22,667 bases of DNA, from assembly GCA_002479715.1 (NCBI GenBank), contig DLOT01000028.1, positions 53,787-76,453 on the forward strand, written 5' to 3'. This DNA comes from Ruminococcus sp. UBA7477. Lineage in GTDB: Bacteria; Bacillota; Clostridia; Oscillospirales; Ruminococcaceae. The notes under the pieces are model-generated. The model ran no database searches and had not been told where the DNA came from. It worked only from the letters and a program-made list of their open reading frames with translations. Within the stretch, counting starts at the first letter, position 1. Each line of letters begins with the position of its first letter. Positions 1 to 8,846 of this stretch are shown piece by piece. The position numbers and the translations under genes were made by a program.

Positions 1-109
1 CCGCAAAAACCGCCGCTGATACAATAGCGCTGCCTATTATTATTGCCCGAAGCTCTCGTTTCATCGGCGAATGACCGAGCAAATAACGGGAGCGTTTGAT
101 AATATGCAT
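1..109 (-). CDS. N-terminal fragment of a membrane or exported protein (cut by window edge)
   Basis: Only the first 36 codons are in the window, and the rest lies beyond base 1. The start is the ATG at 109-107. A GAGGAG ribosome binding site lies about 5 nt upstream (115-120) and a consensus promoter further upstream (155-183), so this is a real gene start. The visible N-terminus has a basic stretch (K5, R6, R8, later K17, R18, R21), then a hydrophobic run from about residue 22 (AIIIGSAIVSAAVFA). This fits a signal peptide or an N-terminal membrane anchor. A second ATG at codon 16 would give a more classical signal peptide but has no ribosome binding site. The family cannot be identified. It is transcribed separately from the operon upstream. 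Confidence 0.75.
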   Translation of the reverse strand, partial: MHIIKRSRYLLGHSPMKRELRAIIIGSAIVSAAVFA

Positions 110-114
110 CTGTT

Positions 115-120
115 CTCCTC
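115..120 (-). promoter_or_regulatory. Ribosome binding site of the left-edge gene
   Basis: GAGGAG on the minus strand, 5 nt before the ATG at 109. It decides in favour of this ATG over the later in-frame ATG at 64, which has no such site. Confidence 0.8.
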
Positions 121-133
121 GCAAAACAGTTTC

Positions 134-149
134 AAATCAAGAAAATCAA
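134..149. repeat. Short direct repeat at the transcription start of the left-edge gene
   Basis: The heptamer AAATCAA (plus strand) occurs at 134-140 and again at 143-149, a 9-nt period. It overlaps or lies just downstream of the predicted start point of the promoter at 155-183. It could be an operator half-site pair, but in AT-rich DNA such a repeat also arises by chance. Confidence 0.3.
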
Positions 150-154
150 TCATT

Positions 155-183
155 ATTATATACTATTATTTGTAAGTTGTCAA
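155..183 (-). promoter_or_regulatory. Consensus sigma-A promoter for the gene at 1-109
   Basis: On the minus strand the -35 box is TTGACA (183-178) and the -10 box is TATAAT (160-155), separated by exactly 17 nt. Both hexamers match the vegetative sigma-A/sigma-70 consensus at all six positions. The expected transcription start is near 148, giving a leader of about 40 nt before the ATG at 109. No other site in the window matches this well. The sequence is direct evidence; activity is inferred. Confidence 0.88.
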
Positions 184-244
184 GATTTCAACCACAATAT
201 TTATGTGAGCTTAATACGCGCCCGGTTTTTTATTATATATTATA

Positions 245-284
245 GCAGGCGGAGCATTAATATAAACAGACAAGTTCCGCCTGC
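245..284 (-). terminator. Inverted repeat after the helicase stop, possible weak terminator
   Basis: GCAGGCGGA at 245-253 is perfectly complementary to TCCGCCTGC at 276-284. In RNA the stem extends inward by a G-U and a G-C pair, leaving an 18-nt loop. The repeat lies 32 nt beyond the helicase stop codon, where the operon should end. On the minus strand the stem is followed by an A/U-mixed run (UAUAAUAUAUAAU) rather than an unbroken U-tract, so it is not a textbook intrinsic terminator. It may be an inefficient terminator, a 3'-end stabilising hairpin or a protein site. Confidence 0.45.
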
Positions 285-315
285 GGTATAAATCACGGAC
301 AAAATGTGCCGTCTG

Positions 316-3300
316 TCAGCATAGATTTATTTTGCCGTTTTCCGGAGAAATACTTATGTTTCCGCGCTTTTTGCAAAGGATAATTCCCTCCGTCACTGCG
401 CTGTCTATCGCCGGAGTAGTGCGTGTAAAGCCCAGCGCCTTTGCAGCTTCTCTGGTCAGATCGACCCTTGTCAGCGTCAGCTGCTGTTCCAGTACATAAA
501 GCACTGCACAACCGATCTCTTCGGCAGATATATCCTCTATCGCCCGTTTTGTGTCACCCGGCTGCCTGAAGTATGTCAAACCCTCGGGTGTAACCTTTTC
601 ACTCCACAAAAAGGCGTTTCCGTTTGAAGCAGTAGTCATCAGACCCAATCCGGAGCAGATCTCAGCCAGATATGCGTCAGACTTGGCGGTGCTGCGATTC
701 ATTCCGAATGCCGAAAGTATTCTTTTAAACAGTATTCTTTTGCTGATCGGCGCCTCGGTATCAATTATCTCCGTCATCAGATTCTCTATGCGCTTTTTAA
801 ACTGCGGATTATACAGAGCCTCCGAATTGCCGAGCTGTGTTATCTGAGCGGAAATATACGGTTTCACTCTTTCGCTTTTCGGCATATCGGTTTCTTTGGC
901 AAAGCTTGAAACATCAATATCAGTTTTACGGGCTTCCGAATTTTCAATAGTTTCGCATTTGCCGTTTTGAATGTCTGATATAGCTGTCAGGATCTTGTCG
1001 ATAACCATCTGCTTATTGTCGAACCAGTCCAAAGTCCAGACCCTGATAAGATTCCATCCGAGTCCTTTAAGAACGGACGGCTGCGAAAGATTGCGGTCGT
1101 TTGCCGTCTTGGCATCGGCATAGGTCTGACCGTCGCACATTATACCGAGTATGTATTTCGATTCGTCATCAGGGTCGATAATTCCGATATCCAGCTTATA
1201 TTCCGAGCAGCCGATATTGCATCTCGTTTTATATCCTGCATTGTTTATTTCCTCGGCAATAAGCTTTTCTATTGAGTTTTCACTCCGTGCTGCTGTCTGA
1301 GAACGTGTTGTCAAAACGCTGCTGCCCTTCTGAGCGTATTCCAAAAAGCCTTTAAGCCCGGCGACACCCTCTGCGGTCGTGCGCGAAAGGTCGATCATAT
1401 CGCTCGTTATTGTTGAGAATACCGTCATACGCTTCCTTGCACGGGAGATCGCAACATTCAGACGACGCCAGCCGCCGTCGCGGTTGATCGGTCCGAAATT
1501 CATGGAAACCTTACCGTCTTTGTCGGGACCGTAACCGATCGAGAACAAGATCACATCGCGCTCATCGCCCTGAACGTTCTCAAGGTTCTTGACAAGAATA
1601 GGTTCATACATTTCCGCTGCATATTGCTCTAGTTCAGGACGTTCACGGAACTTGTCAGCAAGCAAATCATCTATCAAAGCCTGTTGTACGATATTGAATG
1701 TGACTATGCCGATACTTTCTTTACGGAGCTGCTCATCGTCAAGCCTGCGAACGACCTCATTCACAACAGCCTCCGCCTCAGCCCTGTTCTGTTTTGTGCC
1801 GCCCTTATCGTAGCAGCCGTCTACCTTGACCAGCGTTACGCGGCTTTCAAGATCATTCGGTGACGGAAAAGTATAAAGCTTATTGTCGTAAAAACGCGAA
1901 TTGCTGAATGCGATAAGGCTTTCATGACGTGAACGGTAGTGCCAGAGCAGATGCATTTGCGGCATAGAGAGCGCAAGACAGTCGTCAAGAACGCTTTCGA
2001 GGTCTTCCTTGTCGAAATTCTCTTCATCTATATGATTGACAGAGAAAAAGCTTGTAGGAGGAAGCTGCTTGGGGTCGCCGACTACAACAACGTTTTCACC
2101 TCTCGCAATAGCACCGACAGCATTACTGGTCGGCAGCTGAGAGGCTTCGTCGAATATGACAAGATCGAACTTAGGATAAGCCGGGTCGATATACTGCGCT
2201 ACCGAGATCGGGCTCATCAGCATACATGGGCTGATTTTGCGAAGAAGCAGAGGAATGCTGTCAAACAGCTTGCGAAGAGGAAGCATTCTGCCGCCGTTTT
2301 TGATAGCTCTTTGCAGTATACCTATTTCAGATGAGCCTGCCATGCCGCCCGATACAGTAGGAATGTTTGCCGAGAGCTTAGCAACAAGCTCATTGATAGT
2401 TAGGCTGCGGAATTTCTCTGTTACATCGTAAAAGCATTTTATGCTGTCTTCAAAAGCTCTGCCAGTGAAAGACGAAAGCTCAGGCTCCTCCGATATTGTT
2501 TTTACAGCCACACTGTAGCCGACATGACAAAGATATGCGTCGGTTAGCTCCTGTCCGGATACACTGCCGTTCCAAAGTGCGGAAACTACCTGAGGAGTGC
2601 CGCATTTGCAAACACTGTCGCATTCACGCAGAAGTGCCGACCAGTCTTTGATTTTGTCCGTGAAAAGCTGCCAGCTGCCATAACGGTTTTCACAGTCAGT
2701 CAGCCAGGTAGCATTGTTTTCTGTCACCTTGAATTTATTGACGAAACTATCGTTGAAAGCTGCAAATTCCGTGTATGCAGATCTATAATCCGTAACATCC
2801 TCGCTGCCCTTGAGCTGTACGAAAAGCTCGGCGGATATTTTGTGATTTAAAAGGATCTGCGCTGCCGAGAGATTGTGCTTCAGTGCTTCTGCGGCAGTCG
2901 CCCAATTGGTGTTTTCACCAAGCCAAACCTGTGAAACAGCAGCGGTTACTGTCGGGTCGGCAGATCGGATGGCATTCATCAGCTCGGCGCGCTGTATCAG
3001 TTTATCGACAATCTCAGTAAAGTTATCGGCAGTTATACTGTCGGCATTCTTGGCATGCAGCTTCAGAGCCTTCAACTGCTTTGAACGCCCCAGTGCCTTT
3101 ACCAAAAACCATGATGACGAAGCTTTTTTCCATTCCAGCTTTGCGGCTTGGCTGTCTATTGTGTAAACCGAGGGGTCAAACTGCTGAGAAAGCTCATTCG
3201 TAAGCGATGACAGCTCTTCTCCGTTTTTAAACAGGTCATTGATATATTCAAGCTGTTGGCTGCTGAGGGCTCCGCTCAAAACACCGGGCATCAAAACATT

Positions 3301-6057
3301 GCTATTGCAAAGCATTTCACAAAGAGCGGATAATTCAGCACAGTCTGTTTTGCTTTGACAAAGGGATATTCCAAGTGCAGAACACAAGGCCGCGGCAGCG
3401 GATTTGTACTTTTCACAGAGCTTTTCGCCTTTTGTCAGATCTGAGGCAAGCTCTTCGCGAAGAGTAACACTGTAGTCACGGCGTCCGTAGTCTTTGAGAG
3501 TGTGTTTGTCGATAACTCCGAACTCCCCTGCCGCGCTCTGAAGCCGCTTAACTGCTTCAAGCCGTGTCCGGGATGTTTCGGGCGTAAGGGTGGACAGCGA
3601 CTGCTCGTCCGGCTGTATCTCGCCTTTGTGTCGAGCATACCGTTCATAAAGAGAGATCGCTTCGTAAAGCGACATTCCGCATGAACGCTTTTTGTGAAGA
3701 GCCTTCATGATGCCGTTTAAGGCACTGCGCTGCTCAAAAAGCTTTTGCGCGGTCGCGGAATAATCCTCGGGAGATTTTATTCTGCCGACGTTCAGCGCTC
3801 TTTCGAGCTGTGAAAGAACTGCTCTTTTCTGCGCTTTGTTTGAGTGAAGCTCCAGACAGAACGGACCGAGCCCGATCTTTTCCAATCTGCTTTGAACGAC
3901 AGATAGAGCAGCCATCTTTTCGGCAACGAACAGCACCGATTTTCCATGGCTCAGTGCGTTGGCGATCATATTTGTGATAGTCTGCGATTTACCGGTTCCG
4001 GGCGGGCCGTGCAGAACGAAGCTCTGCCCTGCCGAGGCTGCGCATACAGCCGTAAGCTGTGAAGAATCAGCGCTTGCGGGAACAGCGATATCCGTCGGCA
4101 TGAGCCTGTCGTCAAGCTCCTCCGCCGGGATCGTAAGCTCGGTCGGCTGCCATTCCATCTTTCCGGAGATAAGACTAGCAACGACCTTGTTTTTGGCAAT
4201 ATCCTCACTGCGGTTCCTGAGGTCATTCCACATGATAAACCGGCTGAATGAAAACAGGCCTATAAATGCATACGGCTCTATATCCCAGCGCTTTTTATCC
4301 ATGACCGCGCGGCGGACAGTATTGAAAACCAGCTGAAGATCTGCGCCGCTTTTGTCTGTAGGCAAAGGGTCAAGTCCGGTTATGTCTATCCCGAAATCTT
4401 GCCGCAGAAGCTCAAGAAGGGTAATATTCATCTGAGTTTCTTCATCGCGTATCCGGATCTTATATGACTTTTCCTGAACGCTTCTGACTATATCTATCGG
4501 AACAAGGACAATAGGCGCGTAACGGGCTTTTTCGCTCTTGTCGGTTTCATACCATCTCAAAAATCCAAGAGCGAGATAGAGGGTATTGCTTCCGTTTTCT
4601 TCAAGGCTGAGCTTTGCAGCTCGGTAAAGAGCCTTACAGTTTTTTACAAGCTCCGCTTCACTCAAAAAGGTACGAATACGCTTATTCTTAAACTCTGATT
4701 CGGCGATCTGCGAAATAACGCTCTGATCGTTTTCCGCATTGAAAACATCGCTGTCTTTACAGGTTTTCGCCCAGTCCGTCGGCTGCGGCATGACGGTGAA
4801 GCTGTCTCCGGAGGCAAGCATGTCTTCAAGCTCCGTGATGTTTGAGATCATGATCTGGACGGCACTCTTAGTGGCGCGGAAGCTGAGCAGAGGGTTTCTA
4901 AGACTAAGGTCGAGAAGCTTTCTTTCCCATAGCTGCTGCTTTGAGATAACGGTTTTAGTCTGCTCCAAGAAGCGGTCGCTTCCGATCAGATTACTTGGCT
5001 CCGCGGTAATGTCGCTTTTACTGCGCTCTCCATAGTCGGCGATAATTTTGCCGTCTGATCCGTTTACGCGCAGCGGCAGCGGCCTTATTCCTCCGCCCCT
5101 GCACCTTTTGACATCTACGGCGATCTCAAAGATTGAAGCATCAGAGAGCTTCTCTGCGGCTGCCTTCTCGGCATCTTCAAATGATATATTTCTTCCCGCG
5201 ACGACTGACGTGCATTCTATGACACACAGCTCGTTTATTCCTGCAGCAAGACGTTTTGTGATAGCGGTGACATCATCGACCGTGCATTCGGCAAAGGTCT
5301 GGTTCTCCAGCCACAAGCCAACAAAGGCGTGAGTATTCAGAATAACAATGATTGGGTGAATGGAAACCGATTCGAGACAGCTTGCAAACAGGAGTGTCAG
5401 ATCAAGGCAAGTAGCGCTTTTGACAGAAATAACATCATTTGCAAGTCTGATCCGCTGCCCTGTTGACTCAAAGCTTGCAGGCGCACCGCAATAAGCGATG
5501 TTCTGGGATTGAATCGCCGCATAAATTGCGGCAGCCTGCTTGCGGACGTTGTTTGGATTTTCAGTCTGATATCCTGTGAACGAAGGGTCGCCTGTCCACT
5601 TTTGTAAAAACTCGCCTGCCTTTGCGATGATCCCTGCAATGCAAGGATGGTTGGGAGTAACAAATGCACTGATTATCTCGGGAATATAGCTCGTTCCGTT
5701 CCACTCATCAAAGGCAAGAAGGTCTATATCAATAATATCAGAAGAAACTATCCCTTCTCCGCAGCCTGCCTCGACAATTATCTGCGCCGACAGTTTTTCC
5801 GTCAAAGAAAGCATGAATTCTGTAGATGCCTTGAAAGGTACTGGCCTTATTTCAAATGACTTGTGCGGCTCAATAAGTGAAATATTGACGTTAAATTCGG
5901 GCGCAAACTCCGGCTCAGCCCTGACAGACAAAATAACATCCTTTGCAGGCTCGTCCGAGTTGTTTGTGACAACTATACTGTAGATGGTCGGAACATAGTT
6001 TTGCTGCATAGCGAAATTGAGAAACCTGCACGCTTCAGTTTTAATTGAAATATCCAT
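316..6057 (-). CDS. Giant DUF4011-type SF1 helicase with transglutaminase-like, Vsr-like nuclease and DUF3320 domains
   Basis: 1913 residues, cytoplasmic, likely an ATP-driven nucleic-acid remodelling enzyme with a nuclease domain. In order: a beta-rich N-terminus (about 1-115); a transglutaminase-like fold (about 130-290) with Cys217, His243 and Asp261/262; the DUF4011 hallmark LLDLSLRNPLL (381-391); Walker A GPPGTGKS (684-691); a largely helical insertion of about 600 residues; Walker B DEAS (1303-1306); motif III GDPKQLPPT (1327-1335); WHYRSRHE (1372-1379); ENVQGDERD (1493-1501); NVAISRARKRM (1534-1544). A Vsr/DUF559-like region follows (about 1590-1690: E1597, D1623, CDG 1641-1643), then a DUF3320-like C-terminus (about 1840-1895). 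Family knowledge: proteins of this architecture recur in anti-phage defence loci. Here it is the last gene after sbcDC, 35 nt downstream, with AAAGGA 11 nt before its ATG. Met1640 stands where I expect a catalytic Glu. The role is inferred; the architecture call is firm. Confidence 0.92.
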   Translation of the reverse strand: MDISIKTEACRFLNFAMQQNYVPTIYSIVVTNNSDEPAKDVILSVRAEPEFAPEFNVNISLIEPHKSFEIRPVPFKASTEFMLSLTEKLSAQIIVEAGCGEGIVSSDIIDIDLLAFDEWNGTSYIPEIISAFVTPNHPCIAGIIAKAGEFLQKWTGDPSFTGYQTENPNNVRKQAAAIYAAIQSQNIAYCGAPASFESTGQRIRLANDVISVKSATCLDLTLLFASCLESVSIHPIIVILNTHAFVGLWLENQTFAECTVDDVTAITKRLAAGINELCVIECTSVVAGRNISFEDAEKAAAEKLSDASIFEIAVDVKRCRGGGIRPLPLRVNGSDGKIIADYGERSKSDITAEPSNLIGSDRFLEQTKTVISKQQLWERKLLDLSLRNPLLSFRATKSAVQIMISNITELEDMLASGDSFTVMPQPTDWAKTCKDSDVFNAENDQSVISQIAESEFKNKRIRTFLSEAELVKNCKALYRAAKLSLEENGSNTLYLALGFLRWYETDKSEKARYAPIVLVPIDIVRSVQEKSYKIRIRDEETQMNITLLELLRQDFGIDITGLDPLPTDKSGADLQLVFNTVRRAVMDKKRWDIEPYAFIGLFSFSRFIMWNDLRNRSEDIAKNKVVASLISGKMEWQPTELTIPAEELDDRLMPTDIAVPASADSSQLTAVCAASAGQSFVLHGPPGTGKSQTITNMIANALSHGKSVLFVAEKMAALSVVQSRLEKIGLGPFCLELHSNKAQKRAVLSQLERALNVGRIKSPEDYSATAQKLFEQRSALNGIMKALHKKRSCGMSLYEAISLYERYARHKGEIQPDEQSLSTLTPETSRTRLEAVKRLQSAAGEFGVIDKHTLKDYGRRDYSVTLREELASDLTKGEKLCEKYKSAAAALCSALGISLCQSKTDCAELSALCEMLCNSNVLMPGVLSGALSSQQLEYINDLFKNGEELSSLTNELSQQFDPSVYTIDSQAAKLEWKKASSSWFLVKALGRSKQLKALKLHAKNADSITADNFTEIVDKLIQRAELMNAIRSADPTVTAAVSQVWLGENTNWATAAEALKHNLSAAQILLNHKISAELFVQLKGSEDVTDYRSAYTEFAAFNDSFVNKFKVTENNATWLTDCENRYGSWQLFTDKIKDWSALLRECDSVCKCGTPQVVSALWNGSVSGQELTDAYLCHVGYSVAVKTISEEPELSSFTGRAFEDSIKCFYDVTEKFRSLTINELVAKLSANIPTVSGGMAGSSEIGILQRAIKNGGRMLPLRKLFDSIPLLLRKISPCMLMSPISVAQYIDPAYPKFDLVIFDEASQLPTSNAVGAIARGENVVVVGDPKQLPPTSFFSVNHIDEENFDKEDLESVLDDCLALSMPQMHLLWHYRSRHESLIAFSNSRFYDNKLYTFPSPNDLESRVTLVKVDGCYDKGGTKQNRAEAEAVVNEVVRRLDDEQLRKESIGIVTFNIVQQALIDDLLADKFRERPELEQYAAEMYEPILVKNLENVQGDERDVILFSIGYGPDKDGKVSMNFGPINRDGGWRRLNVAISRARKRMTVFSTITSDMIDLSRTTAEGVAGLKGFLEYAQKGSSVLTTRSQTAARSENSIEKLIAEEINNAGYKTRCNIGCSEYKLDIGIIDPDDESKYILGIMCDGQTYADAKTANDRNLSQPSVLKGLGWNLIRVWTLDWFDNKQMVIDKILTAISDIQNGKCETIENSEARKTDIDVSSFAKETDMPKSERVKPYISAQITQLGNSEALYNPQFKKRIENLMTEIIDTEAPISKRILFKRILSAFGMNRSTAKSDAYLAEICSGLGLMTTASNGNAFLWSEKVTPEGLTYFRQPGDTKRAIEDISAEEIGCAVLYVLEQQLTLTRVDLTREAAKALGFTRTTPAIDSAVTEGIILCKKRGNISISPENGKINLC

Positions 6058-6092
6058 AACTGTTCAATTCCTTTCCTGGATTTTGCTTTTTG

Positions 6093-8846
6093 CTAATTGA
6101 TCAGCAGCTCGGCATGGCTGCCTCCGTGAGCTTCTTTTGTTACTATTATCTGATTGAGAATGCTGTTTTTCAACTCGTCAACATGAGAGATAATCCCGAT
6201 CAGCTTATTGTTCTCGGACAGGGCGCAAAGGGTTTTGATAGCATTGCCCAGCTTATCCTTATCAAGTGTTCCGAAGCCCTCGTCGATATAGAGTGTGTCC
6301 AGACGAATGCCACCGGAGGATGACTGAATCTCATCAGAAAGACCCAGTGCCAAAGACAGCGAAGCCATAAAGCCCTCGCCTCCCGAAAGAGAGCTTGCCG
6401 GCACAACCGTTCCGCTGAGACGGTCGGTTGCGTCGATGTCAAGACCGCTTTTGCCGGAATTGCTTCCGCTGTCGCCGAGAGACAGCGAAAAACGATCATC
6501 GGTCATGCGCGAAAGACGGGTGTTTGCGCGGTTCAATATCCTGTTGAACATAGACGCCTGAACGTATGTTTCAAGCATGATCTTGCGCTTGTCCGGGAGA
6601 TTTCCGTTAGCTGTTTCGCAAAGCGGCAATATCATAGAATACTTTTCAAAGGCTCTCGTTCGGGCGTTGACCTCTAACGAAAGCTCAGCCTCCAGCGGTC
6701 GGTTAAGCTTTAAACGAGTATTGGTGTCCAGCTGATGTTTTTTGTTCTCTTCAGATGCCTTTTTGGCATTTTCAAGGTTTTCAGTCAGCTTGGTTATATC
6801 TGTGATTCCCTCGTATCGGATGTTTTCCTTCAGAGTCTTGATCGCGCTCTCTTTTGAGGCAGCTTCCTGCATAGCGTCGAGTTTTCTTTTCCTTGCAGAC
6901 TGCTGCTCGGCCTTGATCCTTTCCGTTTCGGCTTCGAGTGTTTTTATTGCTTTTTCTGCTTCTTCGCTTCCGGAAAACTTCAGAGAACGGCTAAGCTCGT
7001 TTTGATGCTCACGCACCGAATTGAGTTGAGAGCTTAGCGCGGCAGCGTTTTTTTCGTTTTCTGAAAGCTCGCTGCGCTTTTTTTCAATGATATTTCTCAG
7101 CTTTTCAGCTTTATTCTCAAGCTGTTCTTTTCGCTTTATATCTTTTTCAAGCTTGGTCGTTCTCGCAGACAGTTCTTTGTACAGATCGCCAAGCCTTACA
7201 GCTTCACTTTCGGCTATCGGCGCGATCTCGGTCACACTTTGCATCTTTTTTTCAAACAGCATACCGAAAATCTTAAGCACTTCGTTTTTTGCCACTGTTC
7301 TGCGATCAAGAAGCGACAGACCTTCGGCGTTTAATTTTTCTGCGCGTTGTCTGGCTTTTTCATAAACCGCTTTTGCCTTATCGACATCGCTCTTATCAGG
7401 TGCTTTGTCAGACAAAACGGCAGGTTTTGGGTGGACAGTTGAGCCGCATACACGGCAGGGCATTCCATCCTCCAATTCTTTCGCAAGAAATCCTGCCTGC
7501 TCGCTGATGAATCGTTCGTAAAGCAGGGCGTGGCTTTCGTTTGCTTCTTGCGCCGCTGCCTGCGCTGCTTTGTAGTCTGCCAATGATCTGCCGAGTGCAT
7601 TATTAAGCTCCTTGGCTTCGTTGATCTTGGTAATAAGCCTTTCCGTTTTTTCAATGCGGGCATCGACCTCTCGCAGTTGAAGAAGGGCATCAGCTCTCTC
7701 TTTTTCGGCACCAGCTAAGTTTTTGATCTCCTCATCGATACATCTAAGCTCCGCAGCAGAATTACTGAGAGTTGTCCTCAGTCCGTTACAGGTATTGTTA
7801 AGCTCATTCAGCATTCCGGAAAGGCGTTTTATTCTTTCAGTCGCACAATCAAGCTTTTCATAACTCGGAAGCTCGTTTTTTATCTCTCCGATCTTCGTTA
7901 TCTTCTCGCTGTATTCCCCGTTTCTGGCGTCGGCTGCGGTCTGAGCCTCTTCGGCTGACTTCAGATTATTATGTGCTTTTATCAGATCTTCTTCAAGCTG
8001 AACGATCTTTTGCTTATTCGCCTGATAAGTGTTATAGGCTTCAAGCTCATTTTCAGCCCTTTTCAATTCACTTGCAAGAATAGCCTCTTTTGCAGCTAAA
8101 GTTGAGGCTGTTTTCTCATCCTGTGCAATAAGCTCTTTCAGCTCAGACAGTTTTACAGTAAACTCTGCGTCCGTTTTGGGCATTTGATCGGCAAAAGTTT
8201 CGCCGGCTGTCAAGACTCTTTTGAGAAGCGAAAAGACGTCTCTGTTAGCATTTTCAAGGTCTTTCTTGGCGTCGTAAAGAGATTTTGCAAGCTTTTCCTG
8301 TAGTTTCGCAAACTTATGTGTTTTAAAAACCTTCTGAAGAATAGCTCCCCTGCTTTCGGAGTTGAGCAGAAATGTCAGAAAGTCGCCTTGTGCCAGCATT
8401 GCAACCTGCGTAAATTGGTTTTTATCCACACCGAGCAGCTCTCTGATCTTATCTTTTGCTTCCCTGAGCTTACTTATTTCTTTTCCGTCCGGCAATGTCA
8501 GCCTTACTGACGTAGCAGTGCTGGAACGGCTGCTCAGATTCTCGGCCTTAATGTATGTAAGCTCGCGGTATACCGTGTATATCTTGCCGTCATATTCAAA
8601 CACAAGCTCAACAGAGGTTTTTGTTCCCGCTTTGGCGAACTTGCTCTGCAGGTTTCCTGTCTTGCGGTTAGTACCGCTCGGTTCGCCGTAAAGAGCAAAG
8701 GTTATAGCGTCGAAAATCGAGGTTTTTCCCGCGCCCGTATCGCCGGTTATGAGAAAGATCCCTTGCCTGCCAAGTTTGTCAAGCTCCAGGACCTGCGTGT
8801 CGGCATAAGGTCCGAAGGCGGTCATTGTAAGCTTAAGAGGCCTCAT
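6093..8846 (-). CDS. sbcC: DNA repair exonuclease subunit SbcC (Rad50-like ATPase)
   Basis: 917 residues. SbcC is the SMC-like ATPase that pairs with SbcD to cleave hairpins, cruciforms and protein-blocked DNA ends. Visible features: Walker A GDTGAGKT (35-42); Q-loop QGDF (153-156); long coiled coils (about 170-450 and 480-730); zinc-hook CRVC (464-467) at the coil apex; ABC signature SLSGGEGF (819-826); Walker B LYIDEGFG (852-859) with its catalytic Glu; and an H-loop His near 888. Length is slightly below that of the E. coli protein but all functional motifs are present. The ATG shares ATGA with the sbcD stop, which implies translational coupling and balanced subunit synthesis. The stop is TAG. 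The helicase gene follows after 35 nt. Confidence 0.97.
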   Translation of the reverse strand: MRPLKLTMTAFGPYADTQVLELDKLGRQGIFLITGDTGAGKTSIFDAITFALYGEPSGTNRKTGNLQSKFAKAGTKTSVELVFEYDGKIYTVYRELTYIKAENLSSRSSTATSVRLTLPDGKEISKLREAKDKIRELLGVDKNQFTQVAMLAQGDFLTFLLNSESRGAILQKVFKTHKFAKLQEKLAKSLYDAKKDLENANRDVFSLLKRVLTAGETFADQMPKTDAEFTVKLSELKELIAQDEKTASTLAAKEAILASELKRAENELEAYNTYQANKQKIVQLEEDLIKAHNNLKSAEEAQTAADARNGEYSEKITKIGEIKNELPSYEKLDCATERIKRLSGMLNELNNTCNGLRTTLSNSAAELRCIDEEIKNLAGAEKERADALLQLREVDARIEKTERLITKINEAKELNNALGRSLADYKAAQAAAQEANESHALLYERFISEQAGFLAKELEDGMPCRVCGSTVHPKPAVLSDKAPDKSDVDKAKAVYEKARQRAEKLNAEGLSLLDRRTVAKNEVLKIFGMLFEKKMQSVTEIAPIAESEAVRLGDLYKELSARTTKLEKDIKRKEQLENKAEKLRNIIEKKRSELSENEKNAAALSSQLNSVREHQNELSRSLKFSGSEEAEKAIKTLEAETERIKAEQQSARKRKLDAMQEAASKESAIKTLKENIRYEGITDITKLTENLENAKKASEENKKHQLDTNTRLKLNRPLEAELSLEVNARTRAFEKYSMILPLCETANGNLPDKRKIMLETYVQASMFNRILNRANTRLSRMTDDRFSLSLGDSGSNSGKSGLDIDATDRLSGTVVPASSLSGGEGFMASLSLALGLSDEIQSSSGGIRLDTLYIDEGFGTLDKDKLGNAIKTLCALSENNKLIGIISHVDELKNSILNQIIVTKEAHGGSHAELLIN

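Larger units (their letters stand above)
110..315. other. Intergenic region between the helicase gene and the next gene
   Basis: This 206-nt stretch is the only real non-coding gap in the window. It is AT-rich. Near the helicase stop it carries an inverted repeat (245-284), then an AT-rich stretch, and then the promoter and leader of the gene at the left edge. I see no tRNA, riboswitch or small ORF with a ribosome binding site in it. Confidence 0.8.

Noticed and set aside
3959..4336. Plus-strand open frame opposite the helicase Walker A region
   Set aside because: It mirrors a conserved coding region and shows no independent coding signal.
6058..6092. Possible promoter or terminator between sbcC and the helicase gene
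   Set aside because: At 35 nt the gap has only a weak ribosome binding site and T-rich DNA. No hairpin or -35/-10 pair is visible, so co-transcription is the simpler reading.
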